Shown here one piece after another: positions 1-9,803 of a stretch of 64,000 nucleotides of DNA. The stretch spans positions 248,001 through 312,000 of the forward strand of contig NZ_JAAVUR010000005.1 of NCBI RefSeq assembly GCF_018449545.1, written 5' to 3'. Numbering within the stretch: position 1 is the first letter of the stretch; every line of letters begins with the position of its first letter. This DNA is from Granulicella sp. dw_53 (GTDB lineage Bacteria > Acidobacteriota > Terriglobia > Terriglobales > Acidobacteriaceae). Under the pieces are notes generated by a model. It made no database searches and had not been told where the DNA came from. It was given only the letters and a program-made list of their open reading frames with translations. The position numbers and the translations under genes were made by a program.

Positions 1-446
1 GCGGTTTGCTCGTTCAGGACGCCGACCGCCTTCGCATCGCCGAGGCCGATCTCAAGATCGTCACCGAGCGCCAGCCCACCCCCGAAGAGCTCCGCGCCCT
101 CCTCTTCGCCTGGCGCATCTGCAAACACGTCAAATCAAACGCCATCGTCTACGCCCGCTTCTCCCAGGGTCACGGTCAGACCGTCGGAATCGGCGCAGGG
201 CAGATGAGCCGTGTCGACGCCGCCCGCTTTGGCGCGATGAAGGCCATCCTGTCGCTCACTGGCAGCGTAGCCGCCTCCGACGCCTTCTTCCCCTTCGCGG
301 ACGGCCTTGAAACAGTCGCCGAAGCCGGCGCCACTGCCGTAATCCAGCCCGGAGGTTCGGTCCGCGACGCCGAGGTCATAGAGGCCGCCAACAAACGAGG
401 CATAGCCATGGCTTTTACAGGAATACGACATTTTCGCCACGGATAA
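1..446 (+). CDS. purH: PurH C-terminal part (AICAR formyltransferase/IMP cyclohydrolase), 5' end outside window
   Basis: The window opens inside this gene; the frame begins at base 3 and ends with TAA at 444-446. PurH carries out the last two steps of de novo IMP synthesis in the cytoplasm. The visible 147 residues are the end of the AICAR transformylase domain: the segment with [19 protein letters not shown], the [12 protein letters not shown] stretch, [12 protein letters not shown], then [12 protein letters not shown] and the usual family ending in FTGIRHFRH. The N-terminal IMP cyclohydrolase domain must lie upstream of the window. It is followed after 185 bp by a secreted TPR protein on the same strand. 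The identification is firm because this C-terminus is highly conserved. Confidence 0.96.
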   Translation, partial: GLLVQDADRLRIAEADLKIVTERQPTPEELRALLFAWRICKHVKSNAIVYARFSQGHGQTVGIGAGQMSRVDAARFGAMKAILSLTGSVAASDAFFPFADGLETVAEAGATAVIQPGGSVRDAEVIEAANKRGIAMAFTGIRHFRHG

Positions 447-631
447 ATGTGCTGAAAGCGCTGATAATAGGAGGAAGGCCCTCGCACCACGGCTATAATC
501 ACGGAAATCCGGGCCAGGCTGTACGAGTGGTCTTCCTCGGTGCTGCATCCAATACTGTAACGGTACCGTCTAAAAGGTGTCTTTCGTTCTGTTTCAGTAC
601 AGGCCAACAACGGCCGAGGAAACCACACTTC

Positions 632-2728
632 ATGACCTTGTCTCAGCGCGCACCCCGTCTTCGCCCCTTCGGTCTTCTTTCGGCGTCCGCCCTTGTTCTT
701 TTTACGGCTTCAACTTTGTACGCCGAAAAACCGGTTCCGCAAGCGGCAGCACCCCAGATCCAAGATCGTTCCGCTGCCTACTATCACTACGGACTCGCAC
801 ACCTCTACGAGGATCTAGCCGTCAACGCTGGTCGATCCGACTACGCGACCCAGGCCGTCGAGGAGTACAAGCTCGCCCTCACCGCAGATCCCGACTCGCC
901 GCTCCTCCAGGACGGACTCGCCGACCTCTACTTCAAGATCGGCCGCATCCGCGAGGCAGTCACCGCCGCGCAGGAGCAGGTTAGCCGCAACCCGAATGAC
1001 ATCGACGCGCACACCCTTCTCGGCAAGGTATATCTCCGCTCTTTGGGAGATATGCAAAGCGCTCAGTCCGGCCAGATGCTGCAACTCGCCATCGCGGAGT
1101 ACGAAAAGCTAGCCCAGCTCAAGCCCAACGACGTTGAGGTCCACCTTCTCCTGGGTCAGCTCTACGGCTTCAATCACGACTCCGCCAAGGCGGAGCAGGA
1201 GTTCAAGGCCGCTCAGAAGATTGACGCGAACTCCGAAGAGGTCGTCCTCAACATGGCGCGCCTCTACAGTGAGCAGGGCGATGCCCAGCGCGCCGCGGAT
1301 ACTCTCAGCTCCGTCCCCGTCGGAGACCGTTCGGCACGGATCGAGTACGCCCTCGGCATCAGTTACGATCAGCTCCACAAGTCCAAGGAGGCTATCGACG
1401 CCTACCGCCGGGCCTGCGATCTGGATCCCGACAACGTCGACTCCCAGCGTGGTCTAGCTAACGCCCTCCTCGCCGACGGTCAACTGGACGAAGCTCTCAA
1501 GAACCTCAACGCCATCGTCGCAGCCGAGCCCCAGGACGCCGTCTCCCAAATCCACATCTCCGAGATTCAGCGCCGGCAAGGGCACTACGATGAGGCGCTC
1601 GATACCCTCAAGAAGGCCAAGCCGCTCGCGCCTGACTCTCTCGAACTTACCTATAACGAAGCCTTGATCTACGACTCTCTCGGCCGCTACGACGAGGCCA
1701 CAGCGGTTCTCGTCAAACTTCTCGAGGGCTCCGCTCATACCGACGGCAAGTACTCCGACGCCGAGAAGGCCAACCGCGCAATCTTCCTCGATCGCCTCGG
1801 AATTATCTATCGCGAGCAGAATAAGACCACGGAAGCGGTAGCGGCTTACAAGCAGATCCTCGATCTGGGTGGCGACTTCGTCAAGAGCGGTTATCAAGGC
1901 GAGATCGACTCCTATCGCGACGCTCATCAGTGGAAGGAAGCGACCGCTGTCGCTGCCGATGCCGCGAAGGCTCTTCCCAAGGATCGTCAGGTTCAGTTGA
2001 TGTACGCAGGCCAGCTTGCGGATATAGGACATCTCGAGCAGGGAATCACCCTGGCTAACGCTCAACTCGCTCCCGCACCCGGCAATCCGGACGACCGCGA
2101 CGTCTATCTCGCTCTCGCTCAGATTTATACTCGTACCAAAAACTTCAAAGGCGCCTCCGAGCAGATCGAAAAGGCTTCCGCTCTCGCAATGCGTCCTGAA
2201 GAAAAGCTTTACGTCAGCTTCCTCCGTGGAACTCTTTACGACCGCGAAAAGATGTACGACCAGGCCGAGGCCGAGTTCCGCAAAGCGCTCGTCATCGACC
2301 CGAACAATGCGACCGTATTGAACTATCTCGGTTACATGTTTGCCGACCGCGGCGTCAAGCTTCCCGAGGCTCAGGCCCTGATCCGCAAGGCAGTCGATCT
2401 GGATCCTCAGAACGGCGCTTTCCTCGACTCTCTTGGCTGGGTTCAATTCAAGTCCGGCCAGTACGCCTTGGCGGAAGAGAACCTCCGCAAGGCGAACGAA
2501 CGGATCAATACCGACCCCACTGTCCACGATCACCTCGGCGAGGTCTATGAGAAGACCGGCAAGCTCAAGCTCGCCGTCGCTCAATGGGAGCGCTCCATGA
2601 CCGAGTACGCCCGCTCTCTTCCGGCGGACGCTGATCCTGCCGACGTATCCAAGGTTCAGCGCAAACTCGAAAACGCCCGGGTCAAGCTGGCCAGGGTCAC
2701 ACCGACAGCCGATAAGACGGCAAAATAG
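632..2728 (+). CDS. Secreted tetratricopeptide-repeat protein
   Basis: Protein of 698 residues made almost entirely of TPR units. I place the start at the ATG at 632 because it is followed directly by a signal peptide ([21 protein letters not shown], residues about 11-30); the frame is open further upstream to 449 but that part does not look like protein. Repeats with the TPR pattern (for example [30 protein letters not shown] units) run from about residue 50 to 670, including conserved G-Y-A/P positions such as [24 protein letters not shown]. Such proteins are scaffolds for protein-protein contacts in the periplasm or outer envelope; the partner is unknown. It lies between purH and the dGTPase gene, which gives no functional clue. 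Confidence 0.85.
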   Translation: MTLSQRAPRLRPFGLLSASALVLFTASTLYAEKPVPQAAAPQIQDRSAAYYHYGLAHLYEDLAVNAGRSDYATQAVEEYKLALTADPDSPLLQDGLADLYFKIGRIREAVTAAQEQVSRNPNDIDAHTLLGKVYLRSLGDMQSAQSGQMLQLAIAEYEKLAQLKPNDVEVHLLLGQLYGFNHDSAKAEQEFKAAQKIDANSEEVVLNMARLYSEQGDAQRAADTLSSVPVGDRSARIEYALGISYDQLHKSKEAIDAYRRACDLDPDNVDSQRGLANALLADGQLDEALKNLNAIVAAEPQDAVSQIHISEIQRRQGHYDEALDTLKKAKPLAPDSLELTYNEALIYDSLGRYDEATAVLVKLLEGSAHTDGKYSDAEKANRAIFLDRLGIIYREQNKTTEAVAAYKQILDLGGDFVKSGYQGEIDSYRDAHQWKEATAVAADAAKALPKDRQVQLMYAGQLADIGHLEQGITLANAQLAPAPGNPDDRDVYLALAQIYTRTKNFKGASEQIEKASALAMRPEEKLYVSFLRGTLYDREKMYDQAEAEFRKALVIDPNNATVLNYLGYMFADRGVKLPEAQALIRKAVDLDPQNGAFLDSLGWVQFKSGQYALAEENLRKANERINTDPTVHDHLGEVYEKTGKLKLAVAQWERSMTEYARSLPADADPADVSKVQRKLENARVKLARVTPTADKTAK

Positions 2729-2861
2729 CGAAACGCCATCGCCGCAATCCTTCCCTGGATTGCGGCAGACTCTCACCCATCCGAGACCGCCGCTGTCCGC
2801 TTCGAACGGACCAGCGGCGTCTCCGTATCACGCACCGGATTCGTTACACTTATTAGAGAAC

Positions 2862-4004
2862 ATGGCAGGTCCACTCCAACTCTGTGCCGTCACAGGAGAT
2901 GAGCACAACCCTCTCCTTGCACGGGTCTATCCCGCGCCCTCCCGTGCGTCGCGCACCTCCTTCCAGCGCGACCGGGAGCGCATCGTGCAGGCTCGCGCCT
3001 TTCGTCGCCTCGCCGGCAAGACTCAGGTCTTCACCAGCCGCGCCTCCGACCACTTTCGCAGCCGCCTCACCCACACCATGGAGGTCGCGCAGATCGCCCG
3101 CGCGACGGCCTCCACCCTCGGCCTGAACGAGGACCTCGCCGAGACCTTGGCTCTCGTCCACGACATCGGACATCCTCCCTTCGGACACGCGGGCGAGCGA
3201 GCCCTCGACGAATGCCTGAAGCGCCACGGACGCCGCTTCGACCACAATCTCCATGCTCTCCGCATCGTGGAGCACTTTGAGCAGCGCTACGCAGCCCACC
3301 GCGGCCTCAATCTCACCCTCGGCGTACGCGAAGGCATCATCAAGCACTCCCGCGACTACAGCGCGGAGCAGCACCCCGAGCTAGCCTCCTACTTCCTCGG
3401 CGAGCGCCCGCCCCTCGAGGCTCAGATCATCGACCTCGCCGACGAGATTGCCTACCTGACCGCCGACTTAGATGACGGCGTAGAGTCTGGCCTCCTCGAC
3501 ATCAACCACATCTGCGACAACGTCCAGATTCTGGCCCGCTGTTATAGCGCTGTCGCCAAACAGCACGTAGGAGTAGATCAGAAGTACCTCTTCAACGAGG
3601 CTCTGCAGTTGATGCAGAACATCCTCACCGACGACCTCATCCACACCACCCTCGAGAACACCCGAGTGCTGGGCGCGACCTGCTTGGACGACATCAGGAG
3701 CCACCCTTCGCGGCTGGCCATCTTCTCCCCGCAAGTGGAAGCGGAGCGGCTTCAGGAGAAGCAGTACCTCTACGACACCCTCTATACCTGCACCGTACTC
3801 GAAAACGAGCACGACAAGGCCGAAGAGGTCGTGACCTCTCTCTTCAACTATTGGATCGAAGAGCCCGAAGAGCTTCCCCCCTCCTACTTCGAAGAGGTCC
3901 AGACCGAAGGACTCGCCCGTACCGTCGCCGACTACATCGCGGGCATGACCGACACCTTCATCCTCCTGCAATACGCCGAGATCAAACGCACGATCCGTCG
4001 CTAG
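2862..4004 (+). CDS. dgt: Deoxyguanosinetriphosphate triphosphohydrolase-like HD protein
   Basis: HD-domain dNTP triphosphohydrolase of 380 residues, which would hydrolyse dGTP or other dNTPs to the nucleoside and triphosphate. The metal-binding HD motifs are visible: H in SRLTHTMEVAQIA near residue 70, then the pair in LVHDIGHPPFGHAGE near residue 100, and the downstream D in LADEIAYLTADLDDG. The N-terminal RASRTSFQRDRERIVQARAFRRLAGKTQVF stretch is typical of the short bacterial Dgt-like proteins. I chose the ATG at 2862; the frame extends to 2760 but that section lacks family similarity. A weak purine stretch (TAGAGAA) precedes it. The protein length matches the short Dgt subfamily rather than the longer E. 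coli enzyme. Confidence 0.88.
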   Translation: MAGPLQLCAVTGDEHNPLLARVYPAPSRASRTSFQRDRERIVQARAFRRLAGKTQVFTSRASDHFRSRLTHTMEVAQIARATASTLGLNEDLAETLALVHDIGHPPFGHAGERALDECLKRHGRRFDHNLHALRIVEHFEQRYAAHRGLNLTLGVREGIIKHSRDYSAEQHPELASYFLGERPPLEAQIIDLADEIAYLTADLDDGVESGLLDINHICDNVQILARCYSAVAKQHVGVDQKYLFNEALQLMQNILTDDLIHTTLENTRVLGATCLDDIRSHPSRLAIFSPQVEAERLQEKQYLYDTLYTCTVLENEHDKAEEVVTSLFNYWIEEPEELPPSYFEEVQTEGLARTVADYIAGMTDTFILLQYAEIKRTIRR

Positions 4005-4423
4005 AGCGAATCCGAAGACCGTAGAGGCATGCCATCGCCTCCAGTGGTTGTCAGTGAAGTGAGATTCTTGGTCATTGCCAAGACAAGATGAGACCAGATG
4101 TTCCGTTAAGGGACTGGGATCATTGTGAAACGAATCCTCTTGCGGCATTGATCTTAATTTCACGAAATTATTCGCACCCATCTCCAAAACTCTATTGACG
4201 GTCGCGAGTTTTGCGCTTATCGTTTCGGTCGTTCTTAAACCAATAGAGAGACAGTTTCTTCATGAGCTACACCTCTGTCCGGAACGCGCGAATCTTACCC
4301 ACCGACCATCCTGCACAACCGCATAAATTGTCTTCGCTTAGTACAAGCTGACCAGGCAACACGCCTGAATCAAGAGCGCCTGTCTTTAGGCAGAACCATG
4401 GATGAAAACCTTTGAGGGAACCA
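4005..4423. other. Intergenic stretch, 419 bp, with one promoter candidate
   Basis: No convincing gene is seen on either strand. The only supported signal is a sigma-70-like promoter at 4195-4223, and a Shine-Dalgarno sequence GAGGGA at 4414-4419 that serves the next gene. The composition is more AT-rich than the flanking genes. Confidence 0.6.
4195..4223 (+). promoter_or_regulatory. Sigma-70-type promoter for the rhamnogalacturonan lyase gene
   Basis: TTGACG (4195-4200) and TATCGT (4218-4223) are separated by exactly 17 bases and point towards the lyase gene that starts at 4424. This leaves a 5' leader of roughly 190 bases. The match is by eye and has not been tested statistically. Confidence 0.5.
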
Positions 4424-7084
4424 ATGAAAGCAGAAAAGCTTATGCGCACTCCAGCAATCCATTGCGCCCGGATCGCGGTCTTGATTCTGGTTGGTCTTCT
4501 CGCTTCGCCCGCGAACGCCCAAGCCAATCCCGATGTGCAGGTCCTGCTGGATGGCGCGCCCGCGGCGGTCGGTACCTACTCGTTCCCATTTCCATCGGGT
4601 TCGTCAGGACTCGTCCTCGATAACGGTCTCGTTCGATTTACCTTCAACGGAAAGAACGCCACGTCGAAGACCATGCTGGCACTCTCCATCGTCGCCAACG
4701 GCCAGGAGCTCGCGCCGCTTGACGGGCAAAATTCTTTCTACGTCGACGCCAGCGGCGGCACACCCAGCCTGTCCTGTTCCCAAGTCAAGATACTACGCAA
4801 CTCCGCAGACCTGGTCGAAGTAGCCTTTGTCGATACGACCACAGCGACTCTGCGCCCCGAACATCACCTCATCATGCGTCGCGGTAAACGCGGTCTCTAC
4901 GGCTATGTCATCGAGACCGCCGCCAGCGCGTTCAGCATCAGTGAGCTTCGCGTCGTTACCCGTTGGAATCGCACGCTCCTCGATCACGTCTTCAACTGGG
5001 AGCGAGGCAGCCCGGACGCGCCTGGCACAGCATTGAACGGCCAGCAGCCTACCTACGCGTACCTGGCGACTCAAACCAACATCCAGGATGAGACATGGCG
5101 GGTCGATGGCATCAACAATCCTGCTCTGCCCCCTCCCGATAGCAACTCTGGCAACCTTCCCAACGGCTACGTCTATACGAAGTACAACTGGTCTCTCTAC
5201 CATCACGAGAACCCTATGTTCGGCCACTATGGTCACGGCTATGGAGCCTGGCTTACACCGTTGGGAGGCGTCACGGATCAGACGCTCGCCGCGTTTTATG
5301 GAGTCGGTCCCAATCACCAGGATCTGGCCGTACACCAGGACGGAATTGTCTTGAATTATTTTGGAGCGAACCACTACGGTCTGCCCAGCTACCCTCTGCC
5401 CGCTGGCTATAAACGCCTCTATGGCCCCTGGTACTTCTTTGTGACGGTTGGAGACCCCGTCAATCCGCAGAGTGTCCTTCGCGATGCCTACGATGTTGCG
5501 CAGGAAGAGATCGCCGAAAATCGTGCAGGCTCCGATTGGATGAATGATCCTCTCTACCCAACGCCGGCGCAGCGCACGACCGTCACAGGCCATCTGCAGA
5601 TCGCCGACGGAAGACCGGCTGATGGCTTCTGGGCTCTGCTCTCCACTCAGAACGTCACCGACGTCTACACCATTCACGAGCCCACTTACTTCGTAAAGAC
5701 CGACGCCAATGGCAACTTCACCATTCCTGGTGTCCCTCCGCCATGGGCTCCCGGCACGACGAACCCCGGGAGTTACACTCTCTACATCTTTGCCAGCAAG
5801 GGCTCCATTACGGACCAGTACAAACAGACCGGCATCACCTTTAGCGGACCTACAGCAGATCTCGGCACTATCGCGTGGACTCCGACCAATCGCACCACCT
5901 TCCTGTGGCAGATCGGCAAAGCCGATCGCATGGGCGGAGAGTTCGCTCTGGCGACGAATCCCGCCGACGGATCGAACCCCCGCGCCTATGAAAAGCCATC
6001 GCAGATACCAGGAACGCTGACGTATACCGTCGGCAGCAGTTGGGAGCCGAAGGACTGGTACTACGCACAGACCAACGCTGGCACCTGGACCATCAACTTC
6101 AACCTCTCTCGTCTCTATACCGGAACTGCCTTTCTCACCGTCTCAAGCTCGATGCAGCAGGGCAGTGCGCCCACGGTGGCCGTCAATGGCTCCTCCGCCG
6201 GCATCACCGGTTCGTTGCCAACCAATAACGACTCCACCATCGCTCGGCAGACCGATCGCAGCGGATATCCACGCTTGGCCACTCTTTCCTTCCCCGCATC
6301 ACGGCTTGTAGTCGGCGCTAACACGATAACGCTCACGCGTGGCGCAGGCTCGGCGGCCGGAAACGGCCTGGGCTGGGACACCTTTGTCATGGAGGTCAAC
6401 GAAGGCATCTCGCCTCCGGCAGCTCAACTCGCCGGCCAGGTGGTGGGCATTACCGGCACCTCCACAAGCAACGTCGTAACGCTGCAGATCAACAATACTG
6501 GCGCGGGAGACGCGAACGATGTTCGTCTGGATGGCTTCACCTTCCCACAAGCGGGCGCCTCTGATACACCAGCCATTACCGGTCGAGACCCCAATCGATT
6601 TCCTGTTCCGATCGTCAACAATATTCCCGCGGGAGGCTCGACGACAGCAACCGTTCAATTGGATTTCAAGAACGTTCCGCACTCCGGTTTCAATGCGGTG
6701 ATTCCATTCAGCGCCAACGGCGGCAGAGTCCGGGGCAAAGTAAATGCCAGCGTATCGCCCGTCATCGCTGGGAGTGTCAATCTGGTGACCACCTCCACCA
6801 TCGCAAAGCAGGGAGACGGCAGCTACCTGGGAACGGTGAAGATCACCAACCTGGGCAGCGGAACAGCGCAAAACGTGCAGTTGACGAGTGCAGCTCTGGG
6901 TGCGGCGGCAGGATCGGCCGTGCCGAACATGATCGGCAATATCGCACCCGGCGGTGGCCCGGCAGTCGTCACTGTAGTGTTCCCCGCAAGTGCAGGCGCT
7001 ACGGGCGCAGCCGTGCTTGAAAAGTTCTCAGGAAGCTATACCGGTGGAACCTTCAGTGGCACGCTGCGCTGGGTCTTGCCATAG
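4424..7084 (+). CDS. Secreted rhamnogalacturonan lyase (polysaccharide lyase family 4 type)
   Basis: Protein of 886 residues predicted to cleave the rhamnogalacturonan-I backbone of pectin by beta-elimination outside the cytoplasm. The start at 4424 has GAGGGA 4 bases upstream and leads into a signal peptide ending ASPANAQA near residue 33. The order fits PL4 enzymes: a large N-terminal beta-sandwich domain (about 35-390), a fibronectin-III-like domain (about 390-475, with GHLQIADGRPADGFWALLS), then a jelly-roll carbohydrate-binding-like domain (about 475-650, with FLWQIGKADRMGGEFA and WEPKDWYYAQ). A further 235 residues follow, resembling two CARDB or Ig-like modules (NNTGAGDANDVRLDGF; KITNLGSGTAQNVQLTS), which are extra compared with classic PL4 enzymes. 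Catalytic residues were not assigned. It is monocistronic and convergent with the next gene. Confidence 0.85.
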   Translation: MKAEKLMRTPAIHCARIAVLILVGLLASPANAQANPDVQVLLDGAPAAVGTYSFPFPSGSSGLVLDNGLVRFTFNGKNATSKTMLALSIVANGQELAPLDGQNSFYVDASGGTPSLSCSQVKILRNSADLVEVAFVDTTTATLRPEHHLIMRRGKRGLYGYVIETAASAFSISELRVVTRWNRTLLDHVFNWERGSPDAPGTALNGQQPTYAYLATQTNIQDETWRVDGINNPALPPPDSNSGNLPNGYVYTKYNWSLYHHENPMFGHYGHGYGAWLTPLGGVTDQTLAAFYGVGPNHQDLAVHQDGIVLNYFGANHYGLPSYPLPAGYKRLYGPWYFFVTVGDPVNPQSVLRDAYDVAQEEIAENRAGSDWMNDPLYPTPAQRTTVTGHLQIADGRPADGFWALLSTQNVTDVYTIHEPTYFVKTDANGNFTIPGVPPPWAPGTTNPGSYTLYIFASKGSITDQYKQTGITFSGPTADLGTIAWTPTNRTTFLWQIGKADRMGGEFALATNPADGSNPRAYEKPSQIPGTLTYTVGSSWEPKDWYYAQTNAGTWTINFNLSRLYTGTAFLTVSSSMQQGSAPTVAVNGSSAGITGSLPTNNDSTIARQTDRSGYPRLATLSFPASRLVVGANTITLTRGAGSAAGNGLGWDTFVMEVNEGISPPAAQLAGQVVGITGTSTSNVVTLQINNTGAGDANDVRLDGFTFPQAGASDTPAITGRDPNRFPVPIVNNIPAGGSTTATVQLDFKNVPHSGFNAVIPFSANGGRVRGKVNASVSPVIAGSVNLVTTSTIAKQGDGSYLGTVKITNLGSGTAQNVQLTSAALGAAAGSAVPNMIGNIAPGGGPAVVTVVFPASAGATGAAVLEKFSGSYTGGTFSGTLRWVLP

Positions 7085-7111
7085 AGAGGCCAATCCATCC
7101 CGAATCGCAGA

Positions 7112-9751
7112 TCACTCTGAGGCCGCCTGCTTGATAAGGCGGCCTAGAGCTTCCTCTAACGCGCGAGTCAAATCTTCTGGTTCTACCGCTTCATCCATCG
7201 CAATAGGATCTCCGATCCGAATCGTAAGCTGTCCCGAACGAAACCAACGACCGTCTCGCCGCATCTTCCCTAGGCCTATCAGAGCTATCGGAAGAACGGG
7301 GACTTGTGAGTCGTGCGCCAGCAGGCCAATGCCCGGGCGAAAGGACGCCATCTCTCCGTCGTCGCTGCGATGCCCCTCCGGAAAGATCAGCACTGAATAG
7401 CTTCGATCGAGAGCTCGACCCGCATAGGCAAAACTACTCCGAAAGCCGCGCAGTCGCGGAAGAGGAAACGTGTTGAAGAGCCCAGTGATCAGCCAATACG
7501 CAAACGGAGCAAGAGCGTTCCTCCACCAGTCTCCTTGATTGCGTCCCTTCCGGAAGTCCAGCAGCATCTCTCCAGCCATCGCAACGCTGACGCGCCGCCG
7601 TAGCCGGCCAGGAAGTGCATACAGAATCAGAGCCCCATCGTATGCCGTGACGTGATTTGCAATCAGCAGAAAAGGCCCGGCAGGCAGGGAAGTGAGATCG
7701 TTCACTATCTTCGGCGCAGCCAGAAACCAAACGAGTGGACGCATGACCAACTCCACAAACAAGACTCGTACGATCTGCACGGGAAGCGCCCAGGGCCACT
7801 CGGGATAGATATGCTCACTGGCGATAGTGCCTACTTGTTTGGGAGCTTTGTGCGATGAGGCCTTCGGTTTGGTCTGCTGCTCTGCTAGGTCTGTCGATTC
7901 GTCGGAAGCAATGCTGATCGGAGGATGACTCGTGTAAGCCGATGACGCGGACTCGACCAAGGTGCGAAGTTCTTGAAGTGTCTCTACCTCCGCCATAACA
8001 TCATCCGAGAGCTCAACTCCAAGCCTCTGCTCCAGAGTCGACTGCAATTGCACTCTGCCAAGGCTATCGAGGTGCAAATCCTCCGAGAGCCGACGAGTAG
8101 CATCTCCGCTCGCAACTGGCTCACCGGTGATGGACTCGATAACCCGAAGCAACTCATCTTTGTTGTAGCCGTTAACCTCTTCCAGGGAATGCTTACTCTG
8201 ATTGAGAGCTGTGCAAGCCCACTCAGCCACCGCACGGCGCAGAAGCTTCCCTGTGGAGGTATACGGAAAGCTAAGCTCAGGCCAACGCAGGAAGCGGCGA
8301 ATCTCCTGAAAAGAAGCTAACCGGTCGTTGGCACGCCGGACCGCGGTTTGTAACTCGGCATCATCGCCCGAGAAGAGTACAACCGCGACCGGCTCAGAGC
8401 CTCCGCTGGCCTCGCAGGACACCACCACGCACCCTCGCACGCCCTCTTGATTCGAAAGCGCGTTCTCAAGATCGGCTGGATGGATGTTCATGCCCGAAGC
8501 GGTAACAATGACATCCCCCTTTCTTCCAACGAAGCGGAGGTCGCCGTTTTCATCCTGCTCTGCGAGATCGCCGGTAGCAAGCCATTGTTCTTCGCGCGGC
8601 TTCATCTCTCCGCCCTGCCACGTCGCAGCAGAAAGCATGCCTCCACGCACCAGAATCTCGCCGTTCTCAAGGCGTAGCTCTCGCCCGGGAAGCGCCTTGC
8701 CGATCGTTCCGCGGCTGATATGCAACGGATGATTGAGAGTGATCAGCGCAGCCGTCTCCGTCATGCCGTACCCCTGGATAAGTGCGAAGCCCAGAGAGTT
8801 CCAGAAGCGCTCCAGGTCCGCGGATAACGTGGCTCCGCCACAGATGAAGGCCCAGAACTTCAAGCCGAAAGCGCGATGAACCCGTCGAAACCGCCACCAG
8901 CGCTTCCATGCCGGCAGACTTTGAGACCCATCGAGTTCTGCTCCAAGCTCAGGGAAGCGGCTCTGCAGATGCACACGCAGCAGATGCAGCACTCGCGGAA
9001 CGGCAACCAACACGGAGATCCGTTCGCGATGAATGACCTCCACCATGCGAGCCGGCTCCAACTGCGACTGAAAATGCACCTCCGCAGCCAGCAGACAGGG
9101 AATGTAGAGACCCATGAACTGCCCAAACACATGACTCAATGGGAGTGTGTGAAGAAAGCGGAGCGGATGCACCACGCGCTCGTACTTACTATACTTAACA
9201 ATCTCCTCTTCAATAGGACCAAGGCTCGCCAGCACATTGCCATGCGTATGCACGATTCCCTTTGGCTCGGAGGTCGTCCCTGACGTAAAGACGATCTGAA
9301 ATGGAGTCTCCGATTTAACCGTTGGATGAACGTCAAACAAGGCCCGCTCGGGCAGGCTTCGATCGAAGTCAGAGAAGCTCAACTGAGAAGTCCCAGCTCC
9401 TAACGTCCTTATCAACGCTGCGTCTCCAACGATCAGCTTTGGAGTAGTGTCTGCGATCACCCGGTCTGCAAATCCACATACCCCAGCCGCATCCAGAGGA
9501 ACGACGACAACACCGCGCAAGAGACACCCGAAGAAGGTGCCCACCCACTCTGCACAGTTCTCTCCCCAGAGAACCACACGTTCGCCCGGTGCAATACCTT
9601 GCCGCTCAAGCTCTGCGCTGAAGCGCCCAGCCAAAATGGCAAGATCCTTATAGCTCGTTCGGTAAGTCCGGTTCCCACGGTGCAACACAAGAGCCGTCTC
9701 ATCTCCATGATCGCGGAACTCTGCAACGAGACTGGCAAGATGCAAACGCAT
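7112..9751 (-). CDS. Three-domain fusion: acyl-adenylating ligase, acyl carrier domain, PlsC acyltransferase
   Basis: Protein of 879 residues. Domain 1 (about 5-515) is an AMP-forming acyl-CoA/ACP synthetase with FTSGTTSEPKG near 155-165, YGMTETA near 328 and a GDLAEQD...GRKGD stretch near 395-415. Domain 2 (about 530-600) is an acyl carrier with the phosphopantetheine site in DLHLDSLGRVQL (Ser near 563). After a linker, domain 3 (about 690-870) is a 1-acylglycerol-3-phosphate acyltransferase with NHVTAYD (HX4D, near 699-705) and FPEGHRS (near 790). The protein could activate a fatty acid, load it on its own carrier and transfer it to an acceptor. Unlike E. coli Aas, the ligase comes before PlsC and the carrier is built in. 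I chose the ATG at 9751; the frame runs to a TTG at 9847 that overlaps the upstream gene. It is the last gene of a leftward operon. Confidence 0.85.
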   Translation of the reverse strand: MRLHLASLVAEFRDHGDETALVLHRGNRTYRTSYKDLAILAGRFSAELERQGIAPGERVVLWGENCAEWVGTFFGCLLRGVVVVPLDAAGVCGFADRVIADTTPKLIVGDAALIRTLGAGTSQLSFSDFDRSLPERALFDVHPTVKSETPFQIVFTSGTTSEPKGIVHTHGNVLASLGPIEEEIVKYSKYERVVHPLRFLHTLPLSHVFGQFMGLYIPCLLAAEVHFQSQLEPARMVEVIHRERISVLVAVPRVLHLLRVHLQSRFPELGAELDGSQSLPAWKRWWRFRRVHRAFGLKFWAFICGGATLSADLERFWNSLGFALIQGYGMTETAALITLNHPLHISRGTIGKALPGRELRLENGEILVRGGMLSAATWQGGEMKPREEQWLATGDLAEQDENGDLRFVGRKGDVIVTASGMNIHPADLENALSNQEGVRGCVVVSCEASGGSEPVAVVLFSGDDAELQTAVRRANDRLASFQEIRRFLRWPELSFPYTSTGKLLRRAVAEWACTALNQSKHSLEEVNGYNKDELLRVIESITGEPVASGDATRRLSEDLHLDSLGRVQLQSTLEQRLGVELSDDVMAEVETLQELRTLVESASSAYTSHPPISIASDESTDLAEQQTKPKASSHKAPKQVGTIASEHIYPEWPWALPVQIVRVLFVELVMRPLVWFLAAPKIVNDLTSLPAGPFLLIANHVTAYDGALILYALPGRLRRRVSVAMAGEMLLDFRKGRNQGDWWRNALAPFAYWLITGLFNTFPLPRLRGFRSSFAYAGRALDRSYSVLIFPEGHRSDDGEMASFRPGIGLLAHDSQVPVLPIALIGLGKMRRDGRWFRSGQLTIRIGDPIAMDEAVEPEDLTRALEEALGRLIKQAASE

Positions 9752-9803
9752 AGCTGGCGGCTTCACTCTTCCATACAGCGAGAGAGCTCCAACGGCAACC
9801 GGA

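Noticed and set aside
1454-2776. Long leftward frame of 440 codons opposite the TPR gene
   Set aside because: It is a shadow of the TPR gene caused by high GC and shows no protein family features; the + strand frame has a signal peptide and clear TPR units.
7120-7145. 9-bp stem AGGCCGCCT/AGGCGGCCT at the end of the acyl-ligase gene as a terminator
   Set aside because: It lies inside the coding end and has no T run on either strand.
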